Shown: in pieces, positions 35,589-45,900 of the stretch
How positions within the stretch are numbered: the stretch's first letter is position 1
Layout: each line of letters begins with the position of its first letter
From: Synechococcales cyanobacterium C42_A2020_086
GTDB lineage: Bacteria > Cyanobacteriota > Cyanobacteriia > Elainellales > Elainellaceae
Reading direction: 5' to 3'
DNA: 64,000 bases
Assembly: GCA_015272325.1 (NCBI GenBank)
Contig: JACYLU010000035.1
Coordinates: 62,001 to 126,000, forward strand
Position numbers and translations under genes: made by a program
The notes under the pieces: model-generated
Database searches by the model: none
What the model was told of the DNA's origin: nothing
The model's input: only the letters and a program-made list of their open reading frames with translations

Positions 35589-35614
35589 TGCAGGGTTAAC
35601 TAATACAGGGTTAA
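35585..35614. repeat. 15-bp tandem duplication over a stop
   Basis: CTAATGCAGGGTTAA and CTAATACAGGGTTAA (14 of 15 identical). The first contains the TAA stop at 35586-35588. Confidence 0.92.
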
Positions 35615-35688
35615 CCCAGGGCGGAACCGCCGTTCCTGCTTTGAACTTTGACCCTTGACTGTTCTGGACTATCCTGCCTGCTATCCCT

Positions 35689-36501
35689 CTAAAGGGCTGC
35701 GATTAACCGCTTAATTTCAGGGGCAGTTAGCTGCTCAACGGCATCGAGCACAAGAACTGCTCCTGCCTGCTGCAGGCGAGTTGCATAAGCGGCAGCATAC
35801 TCCCTCGACTGCTGAGCATGGGGCGGGAGAACGCCGACTCCCAGCCAGGCTCGTTCGGGTGCTACCCTCTTGGCCTGCTGCACCGTATGCAGATCCGCTA
35901 CAGTGTCTCCGGCATAGAGCACGGGTAGTCCTGCTGGCAAACCATGCCTTTCTTCGAGGAGCTGCACAGTTTGAAGTAATCCTGTGGGATTAGGCTTGCC
36001 GGGAGCATCCTCCATGGCAACTAAGACGGGAGACTCCAGTCCTAGGCGTCTTTCTAAAACATAGGTAGCTGACCCCCGAGTTGCGCCGCTAAAGAATCCC
36101 CAGACCATGCCCCTGTTTGTGAGAGCTTCCAGGTAGGGAACCTGGATAAGCAACGGTTCCTGGCAAATGTAACCGGTCCAGTGAGTTGGATCAGGACCCC
36201 GATAACGCCGCTGAAAAAAGGCGACCAGCTCCTCATAATTCAATGAAAGCTGCGAACGGGGTCGCCCTTGAGACTCGAAGTATCGGTATACAAGCTCTCG
36301 TGACGCTTCCCAGTCGTTATTCCACAGTCCTTCAGCCTTCAAGGCATCAATCTCGGTTTGGGAAGGGCGATAGGCTGCTGCGGTGAAGTGCTCAACGGTG
36401 TCTGCCAGTGCCAATCGATAGGAACCGCTCACATCTCGAATCACCCCATCGATATCAAAGACAACAATCGCCAGCATGGCCGAGTCCGGTTTCTGAGTCA
36501 T
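35689..36501 (-). CDS. HAD hydrolase, TIGR01548 subfamily
   Basis: The protein has 270 residues. Motif I VVFDIDGVIRDVSGSYRLAL, motif II FFSGATRGS, motif III Lys in EDAPGKPNPTGLL and motif IV VLYAGDTVADLHTV are present, with the cap region in between. It fits the cyanobacterial and plant IA-type subfamily TIGR01548, often found near histidine-biosynthesis enzymes in other genomes. No his gene is near here. The ATG at 36501 gives an 8-residue leader; the ATG at 36477 (start of MLAIVVFDID) is equally possible. The divergent gene is PSRP-3, 72 bases away. Confidence 0.85.
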   Translation of the reverse strand: MTQKPDSAMLAIVVFDIDGVIRDVSGSYRLALADTVEHFTAAAYRPSQTEIDALKAEGLWNNDWEASRELVYRYFESQGRPRSQLSLNYEELVAFFQRRYRGPDPTHWTGYICQEPLLIQVPYLEALTNRGMVWGFFSGATRGSATYVLERRLGLESPVLVAMEDAPGKPNPTGLLQTVQLLEERHGLPAGLPVLYAGDTVADLHTVQQAKRVAPERAWLGVGVLPPHAQQSREYAAAYATRLQQAGAVLVLDAVEQLTAPEIKRLIAAL

Positions 36502-36567
36502 CCCACGAGTCTGTAGATTAACATAGAGGATTGTAGATTGAATGGGAACGGCTTTATTGTTCGGGAG

Positions 36568-36573
36568 GTGTTT
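36568..36573 (+). promoter_or_regulatory. Ribosome binding region that decides the PSRP-3 start
   Basis: CGGGAGGTGT (36564-36573) lies immediately before TTG 36574, the only start that gives the family N-terminus. The longer TTG reading at 36538 lacks such a site. Confidence 0.6.
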
Positions 36574-36873
36574 TTGTCCAAGTTCATCCTAAAAGTTCTC
36601 TGGCTCGATCAGAACGTTGCTTTGGCTGTAGATCAGGTCGTTGGTAAGGGCACCAGCCCCCTAACTTCCTATTTCTTCTGGCCCCGAAATGACGCTTGGG
36701 AGCAGTTGAAATCGGAACTAGAAGCAAAGCACTGGATTTCAGAGGCTGACCGCATCGAGTTGCTAAACAAGGCAACGGAAGTGATCAACTACTGGCAAGA
36801 AGAAGGCAAGCGCCAGCCTATGGCTGAGGCTCAAGCGAGGTTTCCCGATGTCACCTTCACAGGGAGTGCTTGA
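36574..36873 (+). CDS. Ribosomal protein PSRP-3 / Ycf65
   Basis: The protein has 99 residues from the TTG at 36574, which has a good GGGAGG ribosome binding site 5-8 bases upstream. The frame extends further up to a TTG at 36538, but those residues do not match the family. The family core is almost unchanged: [40 protein letters not shown] and [18 protein letters not shown]-3 binds the 30S subunit in cyanobacteria and chloroplasts and was once called Ycf65. A TTG start is unusual. It is convergent with the GT2 gene, 28 bases away. Confidence 0.92.
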   Translation: MSKFILKVLWLDQNVALAVDQVVGKGTSPLTSYFFWPRNDAWEQLKSELEAKHWISEADRIELLNKATEVINYWQEEGKRQPMAEAQARFPDVTFTGSA

Positions 36874-36900
36874 TTTAGCCTGCTCGGCAAACACGAGAGA

Positions 36901-37974
36901 CTAATCACTTGGGGGCAGCAGTGCCCCTCTTTTTGGTTCCATCCCAGTGGATTCCATACGAGCTGGTTCCATGCGAGAAGACACCACTTCCCGCACCCGA
37001 TAGATCGGGCGATTCTGCGACTCATGATAGGTGCGCATCGACAGTTCTGCCAGCAAGCCAAAGCTAAATAGGTTAACGCCGGTCAGAAATAGCACTACCG
37101 CCAGAATCAGCAGCGGGCGATCGCCAATGGCTTGCCCCAACCCTAGCTTCAGGAAGGTTAAGTAAATGCCAATGCCAAAGCCGACCAGCATGGACACAAG
37201 ACCAAACAGCCCAAAACCGTGCATTGGGCGGGTCAGGAATTTCTTCATAAAAAAGATGGTGAACAGATCCATCAGCACGCGGAAGGTGCGTCCCAGCCCG
37301 TATTTGCTGCGCCCAAACCGTCTGGGATGATGGCGCACCGGCAGTTCAGCGATGCGAGCACCTTCAATAAAAGCCAGCACTGGCAAAAAGCGGTGCAGTT
37401 CGCCGTAGAGGTTCATGTCGCGCACAACCTCAGAACGGTAGGCCTTCAGCGAGCAGCCATAGTCATGGATGTCTACTTCGGTGACTTTCACAATCAGCCA
37501 GTTCGCAATGCGGGAGGGAAGCAAGCGCGTCAACCTCGCATCCTGCCGCTCTTTACGCCAGCCACTCACCAAGTCATAGCCCTCATTCAGTTTGGCCAGC
37601 AGCAGAGGGATATCGGCCGGATCATTCTGCAAGTCGCCATCCAGGGTCACAATCACCTGTCCTTCTGCATGGTTGAAGCCCGCCGCCATAGCTGCCGTTT
37701 GCCCATAGTTGCGCCGCAGCAGTACGGCTCGCAAATCAACCCGCTCATGAGCTAATCGCCGCAACAGCTCGCTGGAGCCATCCTTAGAACCATCGTCTAC
37801 ACAGATAATTTCGTAGGTTAGGTTGTGCTGTTGCAGTGTGGTAGCAATGGCCTCCAGCAAGGGTGGAATGCTTTCCACCTCGTTGTAGATGGGCACCACT
37901 ACCGAAACTTCCGGTCGCTCCAGCGTAAACGCTATGGGTAGCTGAGATTGTTCTGAAAGCATTGATGAATTCAT
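36901..37974 (-). CDS. GT2 glycosyltransferase with C-terminal transmembrane helices (polyprenyl-phosphate glycosyltransferase-like)
   Basis: The protein has 357 residues. The GT-A domain (residues 15-240) contains SVVVPIYNEVESIPPLLEA, IICVDDGSKDGS, TLDGDLQNDP (DxD metal site), DLVSGWRKER and LPVRHHPRRFGRSKYGL. Two transmembrane helices follow (GFGLFGLVSMLVGFGIGIY and LLILAVVLFLTGVNLFSFGL). This is the layout of polyprenyl-phosphate glucose/mannose synthases. The C-terminus carries three 15-bp in-frame repeats encoding MEPAR, MESTG, MEPKR. The flippase-like gene is upstream on the same strand, 115 bases away, suggesting a glycolipid or polysaccharide pathway. Confidence 0.88.
   Translation of the reverse strand: MNSSMLSEQSQLPIAFTLERPEVSVVVPIYNEVESIPPLLEAIATTLQQHNLTYEIICVDDGSKDGSSELLRRLAHERVDLRAVLLRRNYGQTAAMAAGFNHAEGQVIVTLDGDLQNDPADIPLLLAKLNEGYDLVSGWRKERQDARLTRLLPSRIANWLIVKVTEVDIHDYGCSLKAYRSEVVRDMNLYGELHRFLPVLAFIEGARIAELPVRHHPRRFGRSKYGLGRTFRVLMDLFTIFFMKKFLTRPMHGFGLFGLVSMLVGFGIGIYLTFLKLGLGQAIGDRPLLILAVVLFLTGVNLFSFGLLAELSMRTYHESQNRPIYRVREVVSSRMEPARMESTGMEPKRGALLPPSD
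36932..36976. repeat. Three in-frame 15-bp repeats at the GT2 C-terminus
   Basis: Three adjacent 15-bp units encode (minus strand) MEPAR, MESTG and MEPKR. They extend the C-terminal tail after the second transmembrane helix. Confidence 0.85.
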
Positions 37975-38067
37975 GGCCGCTGTAACCCCTCCTCACCGAA
38001 CTGAGACGACGCACCATAACCTAAAAAGATCCCAGAAGCTGTTCTCGAATTCAAGTGGGCAACCCGA

Positions 38068-38091
38068 ATTCAGTAGATGATTCAGTAGCTC
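38068..38091. repeat. 12-bp tandem duplication at the flippase stop
   Basis: ATTCAGTAGATG and ATTCAGTAGCTC lie in tandem (10 of 12 identical). The end of copy 2 overlaps the stop codon (38090-38092). Confidence 0.8.
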
Positions 38092-39061
38092 ACTGGTTCC
38101 GTCGTGCCTTAGCTGACTCCACAATCCACGCTAAACCGGCTCCCAACACTTCCGCTAGCGTGCTCACTACTCGATACAGAGCAACGCTGCCCAGAATAAT
38201 TCCAGGAGCAAAGGAAGAACGCAGTAGGGCAATGGCTGTTGCCTCAAATACCCCAATGCCGCCGGGGGCACCTGGAATCACCAGACCGAGCATCCAAGCT
38301 ACACTGAAGGCACTAAACACGACTGGCAACTGGTAGAACGGCAAGGGCGTGAGAGAGAACAAGGTCAGTGCAAAGCCGGTACCGCGCAGAGCAACGAAGC
38401 CAATTTCGCCCAGTAGGGGACGGAGGGGGTAACGCAGCAGCACCGTAGGGGGTGGAGATACGGTGGACAAAGGAGAGTTGGCAACCGCTAGCTGCGATTT
38501 GCCTTTGAGACGAGCCGCCAACTGCAACAGTGGATTAAGAAAACGGGGATGCAAAGCCAGCAGCACGGTCATCAAAATGAACCCTTGCAACAGGGCATTG
38601 TGGCCGGCATTGGTGAGGGCGATGATCAGGGCAGCAGCAGCCATCAGCAGCGGTTCCAATAAAACACTGACTGTAGCGGCAGTTAGGGAAACACCAGCCG
38701 TTTTAGCTGCCATGACACGACCATAGAAATGCCAGACATTGCCAGGCAAATACTTGGCAATATTGGTTTGCAGATAAACTGAAACGCTCCAAAAGCTTCG
38801 AACCGGCTGATTCAGCGCTTGTAGGATCCATCCCCAGACCCAGCCCGACCAGATATGCGCCAGTAGCGTCACTACTAGTGCTATTGCCAGGGTGATCCAA
38901 CCCGTCCAATCGAGTCGCAGAGCTGCCACTTCTGACCAATGGTGCCATAGGGCACTGCCCACAAAAAACAGCGTGGCACCTAAAATCATCCAGCGTAGAT
39001 AAGGCTTGAAACGCAGCAGCAAGGTGTTAATACGAGTCAGAAGAGACGGCTGAGATGGCAT
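38090..39061 (-). CDS. Lysylphosphatidylglycerol synthase TM region/UPF0104-like flippase-type membrane protein
   Basis: The protein has 323 residues and about eight transmembrane helices: YLRWMILGATLFFVGSALWH, WITLAIALVVTLLAHIWSGW, a central NIAKYLPGNVWHFYGRVMAA (the conserved 'KY.PG..W...GR' loop), then AVVFSAFSVAWMLGLVIPGA and PGGIGVFEATAIALL (the family's PGG.G..E motif). These are hallmarks of the LPG-synthase TM family (AglD/YbhN), lacking the soluble synthase domain. Members are thought to move or handle lipid-linked sugars. Its same-strand neighbour is the GT2 enzyme downstream. Confidence 0.85.
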   Translation of the reverse strand: MPSQPSLLTRINTLLLRFKPYLRWMILGATLFFVGSALWHHWSEVAALRLDWTGWITLAIALVVTLLAHIWSGWVWGWILQALNQPVRSFWSVSVYLQTNIAKYLPGNVWHFYGRVMAAKTAGVSLTAATVSVLLEPLLMAAAALIIALTNAGHNALLQGFILMTVLLALHPRFLNPLLQLAARLKGKSQLAVANSPLSTVSPPPTVLLRYPLRPLLGEIGFVALRGTGFALTLFSLTPLPFYQLPVVFSAFSVAWMLGLVIPGAPGGIGVFEATAIALLRSSFAPGIILGSVALYRVVSTLAEVLGAGLAWIVESAKARRNQ

Positions 39062-39283
39062 GGGGTCCTCTAGGTCAGAAGCGGCAAGTCTGAGCCTTAC
39101 CTTATCATGCTCCTGATCTAGCTTCGGATTCAGAGTGTTGTGCTGCGGATTCTACGCTTCTCCTACATGGGTACGGTGTGTACCCCCTTGAGACGTACCT
39201 AAGGACGAATGCCAGTCCTGGTACCTGAAACTGAACGCTAACTGAATGCCTTCGTAATAAGCTTGATAAGGATTTGAGCAGTC

Positions 39284-40049
39284 TCAGAGCGTAGTGGGGT
39301 CAATGCCCAATTCAATCAGCTTTGCAGCTAGCCGTTCTGCCCGTTGGCGTTCTTGTTCTGCTCGTTGGCGTTCTGCAGTTTGGCCTTCTGCACCTGTGGG
39401 AATCACCTGTCCTTCTCGATCACACCAACGCAACCAGAGGCGAGGAACCGCGTCTTCAAAGGGTCCCTCCCACAGTCTCAGACCCAACCCCACTGCATCT
39501 AGCCACACCATCTCCTCAGGGCTGACAATGCCTGCCTTAGGCGTTATCTCGCTGTAACCACTCGCCACAATTGACCAAACCCGCAGCAGCGCTCCATCCA
39601 TTTGATCCGGATCTTGAATCTGCCGCAGTGGATCAAACACTCCACAATAGCGCACGCCAATCTGAGCATAGATGTCCCGCTTGGAAGCGGTCTTTCCTTT
39701 TTGCTGCGATTTTTGACTCAGCTTCAGCTCATCACCTTCCGGGTTAGAGACAATTTCAACGATTGCGACGCTGGGAGAAATCCTCTGGACGCTGCACCCC
39801 CAAACTGAGCATGACATCTGGCACAATCGGATCGCCCTTGAGTTTGTAAAATAACCCAACATTGGCTGCCGCCAAAAACGGAACAGGCAGCGGCTGAGCA
39901 CTGTACAACGGTTCGACTAGCAACCGCTGCTGAACTTCTGACTGAAAATTATCCACAGGGGTATCGTCCTCGATGACGAGGTGGCTGATGTCAAGCTCGG
40001 TGATGAGATCGGCGTCATCTAGCGAACTGTTCAGCAAATCTGGAGCCAT
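39284..40049 (-). pseudogene. Uma2-family (DUF820) gene split by a frameshift, probably from a deletion between direct repeats
   Basis: Two overlapping minus-strand frames make one Uma2 protein. The 5' part (40049 down to about 39760) encodes ITELDISHLVIEDDTPVDNF, then LAAANVGLFYKLKGDPIVPD and MLSLGVQRPEDFSQRRNR before a stop. The 3' part (to 39284) encodes SVAIVEIVSNPEGDELK, KRDIYAQIGVRYCGVFDPL, VWLDAVGLGLRLWEGPFED and a charged tail with heptad-like RQRAE repeats. At the junction, the bases CGATTGCGACGCTGGG (39760-39775) encode SQRRNR in one frame and PSVAI in the other. Intact family members have about 11 extra residues (S-Y-F-V-W-E-F-G-K-P-type) between these two points. A deletion between two copies of this sequence explains the frameshift. 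Most Uma2 proteins are putative restriction-type nucleases. Confidence 0.8.
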
Positions 40050-40150
40050 AAATCACCCCTACGAGAACTCTGCCACTGCTTGAACTGGCTTGATCTTAGC
40101 GGTTCTGCTCCAAACAAGCACTGGGTCGTCTAGCCCTTCCGAAAGCTGGA

Positions 40151-42892
40151 TTAATCAGGCGGATGCTTATCCAGTCTCGATTCGGACAATCCTGCTGGCT
40201 GCAAACACTGTTCTAGCGTACTCAAGAGTTCCTTATCGAGATAGGGTTTGGTGAGGTAGTGAGTAGCACCTAGTTGCTGAGCAAGCTGGCGATATCTGGC
40301 ACTACTGCGGTAGGTGAGCATGATGATCGGCAGGGTATATCCTTGCTGTCGGCAGCGGGTGAGAAACTCTAGTCCATTCATTCGAGGCATCTCAATATCG
40401 CAGATTACGGCGGCGACATCAGGCTGAGTCCGCAGTTGGGTAATGGCTTCCCAGCCGTCTTTCGCTTGGATAACTTGATAGCCGGCTTTGTCTAGGGTTG
40501 TAGATAGAGCATGGCGAATGGTGAGAGAGTCATCTACAACCAGCACCATAGGCACGCTGGGGACAGACAGTTCGCTCAGGAGGGCGGGTTCGGCAGCATT
40601 GGCTAAGGGGGGGTACCGTCGCTCTTGCCATTTTTCAATCAAAGCAGCGCCATCAAGGACCGGAGCCAACCGCCCGTCTGCCAGAATCGTGCAACCTGCT
40701 AAACTGCTCGGCGGTGTAATTGCCTCATTGAAGGGCTTGATCGCCAGCTCCTGTTCCACGAGAATTTCATCGACTTTCAGGGCAATCACCCGATCTCCGT
40801 GGGAGATCAGCAGCAGCGGGGTTTTGCTGGGTTTCTGCCAGGCTTTGTCGGGCTTCAAGCCGTCGCCGTCGCCCCAGCGAGGATAGCGGTAGCTCAGCAA
40901 GGTTTCAGGGCAAACCGGCACAAAGCGACCCTGCCAGTGAAAAAACTGCTGCCCTTGCTCGGTTTGAAATAAATGTTCAGAGGCTACAGTGATCGCAGCG
41001 AGCGTGTCTACAGGAATGGCAAACAGATTACCCGCAATGGTAAATACAAGCAGTTTAGTAATGCTCAGGGTCAGCGGTAGTCGCAGTGTAAACGTGGTGC
41101 CTCTACCCAAACGTGATTCTACAGTTACCACGCCTTTAAGGGCATTAATCTGGGACTGTACAGCATATAGCCCCATGCCTCGTCCAGAAAGGCGACTCAC
41201 TGCCTCGGTGGTCGAAAAGCCAGGCAGAAAGAGGTACTCGTACAGGCGATGATCAGATAGGGTGGCTGCTTCGGCTCCGGTTACCGCACCGCGGGCAACG
41301 ACGGCGGCTCGAACTCGGTCGAGGTCAATACCCTGACCATCATCTTGCACTTCAATGTAGGTTTGATTGCCTCGATGCCACGCACGAATGGTGATTTTGC
41401 CTTGCAGCGGTTTGCCGAGGATCTGTCGCACTTCGGGGGGTTCAATGCCGTGGTCAAAGGCATTACGCACCAAATGGACTAGCGGATCATACAGCTTTTC
41501 CAAAATGGCTTTATCGATTAAGGTCTGGGTTCCCTTCAGCTCAAGCACCACTCGCTTTTGTTCAGTGACCGCCAGATCGCGCACCATGCGAGGAAATTGA
41601 TTCAGCAGTTCCCCAACCGGCAACATGCGGGCTTGCAACACGCTCGTCTGCACTTGCTTCAGAGTTTTCTGCTTTTGTTTAAGGATCGGCTGAAGCTGCT
41701 GATCCAATAGCGTCAGATCTTGTAGAGCCTCGCTCAGATGGGACATTTCTTCGACCATTGCCTGGATCTGGGTCTGCCAATAGTCCTGGTTGCGGGGGCT
41801 AGAAGCAAGGCGGTGCCGCTGAGGTATGCCGTTCATGATGCGATGGTGGGAGGGGTCTGCGGCAGTCCGAGTAGGCAACTGCTGCGACCAGCGATGCAAA
41901 CCTTGCATCAACTGCTGAACTCGGCTGAAACATTGCACCAGAGATTTGACGGTTTCAACCTGCTGTTCGTATTGCAACTGAATGCGATTGTCTTGAGTGA
42001 CAAGTTCGTCAACTAGGTTGCTCAGCAGCTCTAGGCGGGACCAATCCTGGCGCACTCCCAACGGTCGAGGGGGGGTTGGCACTTCGGAGGGCATGTTGGC
42101 TGGCAACTCAGCGGCAGTCGGCAAAGCTGGATGTTCCGGTAGCGATATCGGGGCAGCATCGCAGAACTGTAGCAGTTCGGCAGATGGCAATGCTATCGTC
42201 TCCTGTGAATCCTGACCGCCTTGCAGCACCGCTTGAGCAGCAGCAAAATCAGCCGTGGCAAGCTGACCGATCCGGCGAGCCGACTGAGGATGCTGCTGCA
42301 GTGCCGTCAACGTAGCGTCGGCGATGGTTCTCAGCAGCGGCTGTTGAGCGATGTCTCCCAAACCGCGAAAGATCTCGATTTGAGCACGCAGAGCCTCCCC
42401 TAAGTCGGCATCGAGAACCGTGGACAAAATCGTATGTAGTCGCTGGATGCCTTTTTCCAGATCCACCGCAAAGAGAAAGGGAGACGCTGCTCCAAGGCAA
42501 GACGCATTCAGCTTAGCGTCGAGCTGTTGCCAGATGGGGTGACTCACTGAAACGGCGTTGCTGTTGGGTTGCAAATCCTCTAGCAGCAGCGATTTGAGAT
42601 GGTCATAGGCTTGAAGCAGTAGATTCTCTAGTTCCAGGTCCACCGGGATCCTCTGCTCGGAGAGGGCTTTAAACACCGTCTCCAGATTGTGGGCTAGGGT
42701 TTGAATTTGGCTCAACCCGACGCAGGCCGCTCCACCCTTGAGCGAATGAGCAGTTCGCATCAAGCGGTACATTTTGGCGACGCTGTGATCCTGTCGCAAA
42801 TGGATCAGATCTTCCTCAAGGGCCTGCAGTAGCTCGGGTATCTCTTGCAGAAAGAACTGATAGGACTCGTGGGGACGGAAATCAGAAACCAT
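40151..42892 (-). CDS. Hybrid CheA-type histidine kinase (PixL-like)
   Basis: The protein has 913 residues from the ATG at 42892 (a GTG at 42901 would add 3). Domains: Hpt at the N-terminus with phosphoacceptor His49 in TAHSLKGGAAC; a linker; a dimerisation/H-ATPase region with LVHLVRNAFDHGIEPPEVR (N box), DDGQGIDLDRV (G1) and LSGRGMGLYAV (G2); a CheW-like domain (about 620-770); and a C-terminal receiver (about 785-905) with VVDDSLTIRHAL, phospho-Asp in CDIEMPRMNG and TKPY. It would phosphorylate its own receiver and partner regulators. It lies 71 bases downstream of the GAF chemoreceptor gene on the same strand. Confidence 0.92.
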   Translation of the reverse strand: MVSDFRPHESYQFFLQEIPELLQALEEDLIHLRQDHSVAKMYRLMRTAHSLKGGAACVGLSQIQTLAHNLETVFKALSEQRIPVDLELENLLLQAYDHLKSLLLEDLQPNSNAVSVSHPIWQQLDAKLNASCLGAASPFLFAVDLEKGIQRLHTILSTVLDADLGEALRAQIEIFRGLGDIAQQPLLRTIADATLTALQQHPQSARRIGQLATADFAAAQAVLQGGQDSQETIALPSAELLQFCDAAPISLPEHPALPTAAELPANMPSEVPTPPRPLGVRQDWSRLELLSNLVDELVTQDNRIQLQYEQQVETVKSLVQCFSRVQQLMQGLHRWSQQLPTRTAADPSHHRIMNGIPQRHRLASSPRNQDYWQTQIQAMVEEMSHLSEALQDLTLLDQQLQPILKQKQKTLKQVQTSVLQARMLPVGELLNQFPRMVRDLAVTEQKRVVLELKGTQTLIDKAILEKLYDPLVHLVRNAFDHGIEPPEVRQILGKPLQGKITIRAWHRGNQTYIEVQDDGQGIDLDRVRAAVVARGAVTGAEAATLSDHRLYEYLFLPGFSTTEAVSRLSGRGMGLYAVQSQINALKGVVTVESRLGRGTTFTLRLPLTLSITKLLVFTIAGNLFAIPVDTLAAITVASEHLFQTEQGQQFFHWQGRFVPVCPETLLSYRYPRWGDGDGLKPDKAWQKPSKTPLLLISHGDRVIALKVDEILVEQELAIKPFNEAITPPSSLAGCTILADGRLAPVLDGAALIEKWQERRYPPLANAAEPALLSELSVPSVPMVLVVDDSLTIRHALSTTLDKAGYQVIQAKDGWEAITQLRTQPDVAAVICDIEMPRMNGLEFLTRCRQQGYTLPIIMLTYRSSARYRQLAQQLGATHYLTKPYLDKELLSTLEQCLQPAGLSESRLDKHPPD

Positions 42893-42963
42893 AAGCAGCA
42901 CAAGGACAGAGGAAGGCAGCGGCTCGCCACAGGTGATAGCACCCTTGGGTATTATTGCTAACG

Positions 42964-45900
42964 TTATTGCACTTTGAACTGAGCAGCGCTGTCCTGTAGC
43001 TCTCTAGCAACATCTAGCAGTTTCGTAAAGGAATCAGCTACCCGAATCGACTGTTCCGATGTGGTTTGGGCGATCACCTCGACTTCTTGCATCGTGCTGG
43101 ACACTGACGCTGAGGTTTGGGTTTGAGCAGTGGCAGCCTGGGCCATTTGTTCCACCAGTTCGCGAATCTCGCCACTCACAATAGCGATAGAATTCAGCCG
43201 TTGCCGGGTGGTTTCAACCAGCTCGGTTCCAGAAACCACTTGTTCTAATCCAGCTTCCATGGCTGTAACAACCTGATTGGTTTCCGACTGAATTTCCTCC
43301 ACGATTTGTTCAATTTCCCGAGTTGCCGCCGTCGAGCGCTCCGCCAGCGAGCGAACCTCCTCAGCCACAACCACAAAGCCCTGCCCTTCTCCCGCAGAAC
43401 CATTGGCTTCAATGGAGGCATTGAGCGCCAGCACATGGGTCTGACTAGCCAGATCCCGGATCAAGCTCACAACCCGAGAAATCTTTTGCGACGATTCGCC
43501 CAAACGTTTCACCTTCTGTGCCGTTTCCTCTACTGTTGCTTGAATCGCCAGGATGCCGTCCACCGTCCGATTCATGGCTTCGTCACCGTCCTGCAGCGTT
43601 TGGTTGGCTTGCTGCACTTTCTGCTCAGCGGCTTGGGCATTGGCAGCGACGCTCTGCATCGAGTCGGACATGGCCTGAATTTGCCCCAACGCCACTGTGA
43701 TGGCTTCTGCCTGCCGCAGTGCTCCCGCCGAGAGGGCGCTCACTTCGCCTTCACTGCTCCAGGCCGTCTGAGCAACCGCTGCTGACGCCGACTGCACATG
43801 AAGCACAATCCGCTGCAAGTTTTCGACTGTGGCATTGAGGAACTGCGCCACTGTGCCAATTTCACCGCTGAGTTGCCGCGCTCGCACGGTTAGATCGCCC
43901 TGAGAGACGCCCTGCACATCGGCAAGCAAGGCTTCGAGCTGCCCTTGAATGGCATCTTTCTGGTGTCGCTGCTCCTGGGAAGCCAGTTCTGCCTGTTCGC
44001 GAGCTTGTTCCAATGCTTCGATGAAACTGAGGTGATCCAGGGCATATTCCACCTGGGTCGCCAACTCCGACAGGAAATCCATCTCCGACCGTTGCCACAC
44101 CCGCGGCATTGAGCAATGGTGGGCCATCAAGAGTCCATAAAGCTGGTCGTCTTTGCGAATCGGAGCAATTAGATTCGCCTTGACTTCGTACTGTTCTAGG
44201 GTGCGGATGTGGCAGTCCGACAGGCCAGGCTCTTGGTAGATATCGTTAATGGCCCGCACCCGTCCGTTGCGATACAGCTCGACGTAGCGCCCCCGAAAGC
44301 AGGGGTCATCAATGCGGGCATCGAGCACCCGCGAGAAACCAGGCATGACGGCTTCAGCAACCATGGTGCCACTCCAGTCTGGATTGAAGCGGTACACCAG
44401 CACCCGGTCGGTGTGCAGTAGCCGTAGAGCACCCTGCACCGCTGTTTTGAGGATATCGTCCTGGCTTAGCGACTGGCGTGCCCGAAAGGCAATGTCGCCA
44501 AACAAGCGGGCGCGGCCGATAATCGCCTGATTCTTGGCAATCGAGCTAAGGTGATCTAGGGCATATTCCACTTGGGTCGCCAATTGCGCCATAAAATCAA
44601 TTTCAGCCTTCTGCCAGGCACGAGGTGCATTGCATTGATGAGCAATCAGTAAACCGATCAACTCATTGTTTTGGCGCAGCGGTGCAACCAAGTTGGCCTT
44701 AACGCCGTATTTCTCCAAGGTGCGGATGTGGCAGTCGGTCAACTGCGACTCTTGACGAATGTTGTCAATCGCGCGAACGCGCCCATTTTTGTAAAGCTCG
44801 ACATAGCGCCCCCGGAAGCAAGGGTCATCAATTTTTTCGGCCAACACGCTCGGAAACTCTGGCACCACCGATTCTGCCACCATCGTGCCGCTCCAGTCGG
44901 GATTGAAGCGGTACACCAGCACCCGGTCGGTCTTGAGGATTTGCCGTGCCCCCTGCACCGTCAACTGAAAGATCTCCTGGACATCTGAGGTTTGGCGCGC
45001 TCGAAAAGCAATTTCTCCGAAAAACCAGGCTCGCTGGTTGGCGGCCTGCTGCTCGTTGAAGAAATGAATATAGTCGAGGCTGTACTCAACTTCAGTGGCG
45101 AGCTGCGCCATAAAATCTAGATCGGCTTTGGTCCAGAGGCGTGGTCCCTGACACTGGTGGGCAATCAACAGTCCGTAGAGGTGGTCGTCTTGGCGAATCG
45201 GCACGACCAGATTGGCGCGCACCCGATACTGCTCCAGCAGACGAATGTGGCAATCAGTGAGTCCAGGTTCTTTGTAAATATCGTTAATCGCCCGCATCCG
45301 GCCATTTTGGTATTGGAGCGCATGCCGCTGCCGGAAGCAGGGGTCACCGATGGTTTCGTTGAGCACCTTGGGCAGATCGGGCGCGACAGATTCGGCCACC
45401 ATGGTGCCGCTCCAATCGGGGTTAAAGCGGTAGATTACCACACGGTCGGTACTCAAAAACTGACGGGCAGCCTGAACAGTGGTCTCGTAGAGCACCGACA
45501 ACTGAGGCGTCTGCCGGGTCCGGAAGGAGAGATTGCTCAAAAGCTGCCGCTGCTGCAACTGCCGTGCCTGCTGTTTCGAGAGCTGCTGCAACTGGCTGGA
45601 TAATTGCCTGATTTGGTCTTCTAGCTGCATCAGCTCATTACCGTCTGCCGCTGCCGGTAATTTACCCTGCCCAATCTGATGAACCACCGCATTCGCGTTC
45701 TCAATGGGACGCAAAGCTCGTTTAGTGAGCACATTGGCACTGGCTCCGGCGGCAATCGCAGTCAGCACACTGCCAAACAGCAGCGTCACAAACGGGCTAG
45801 GAAAATAGTAGCTAGTCGTACCCACGAGCAAAATTGGCACAGTGCTGAAGGCAATCGCCAGCAGGGCAACTTGCTGTTTCAAACCCAATCCCTGCCACCA

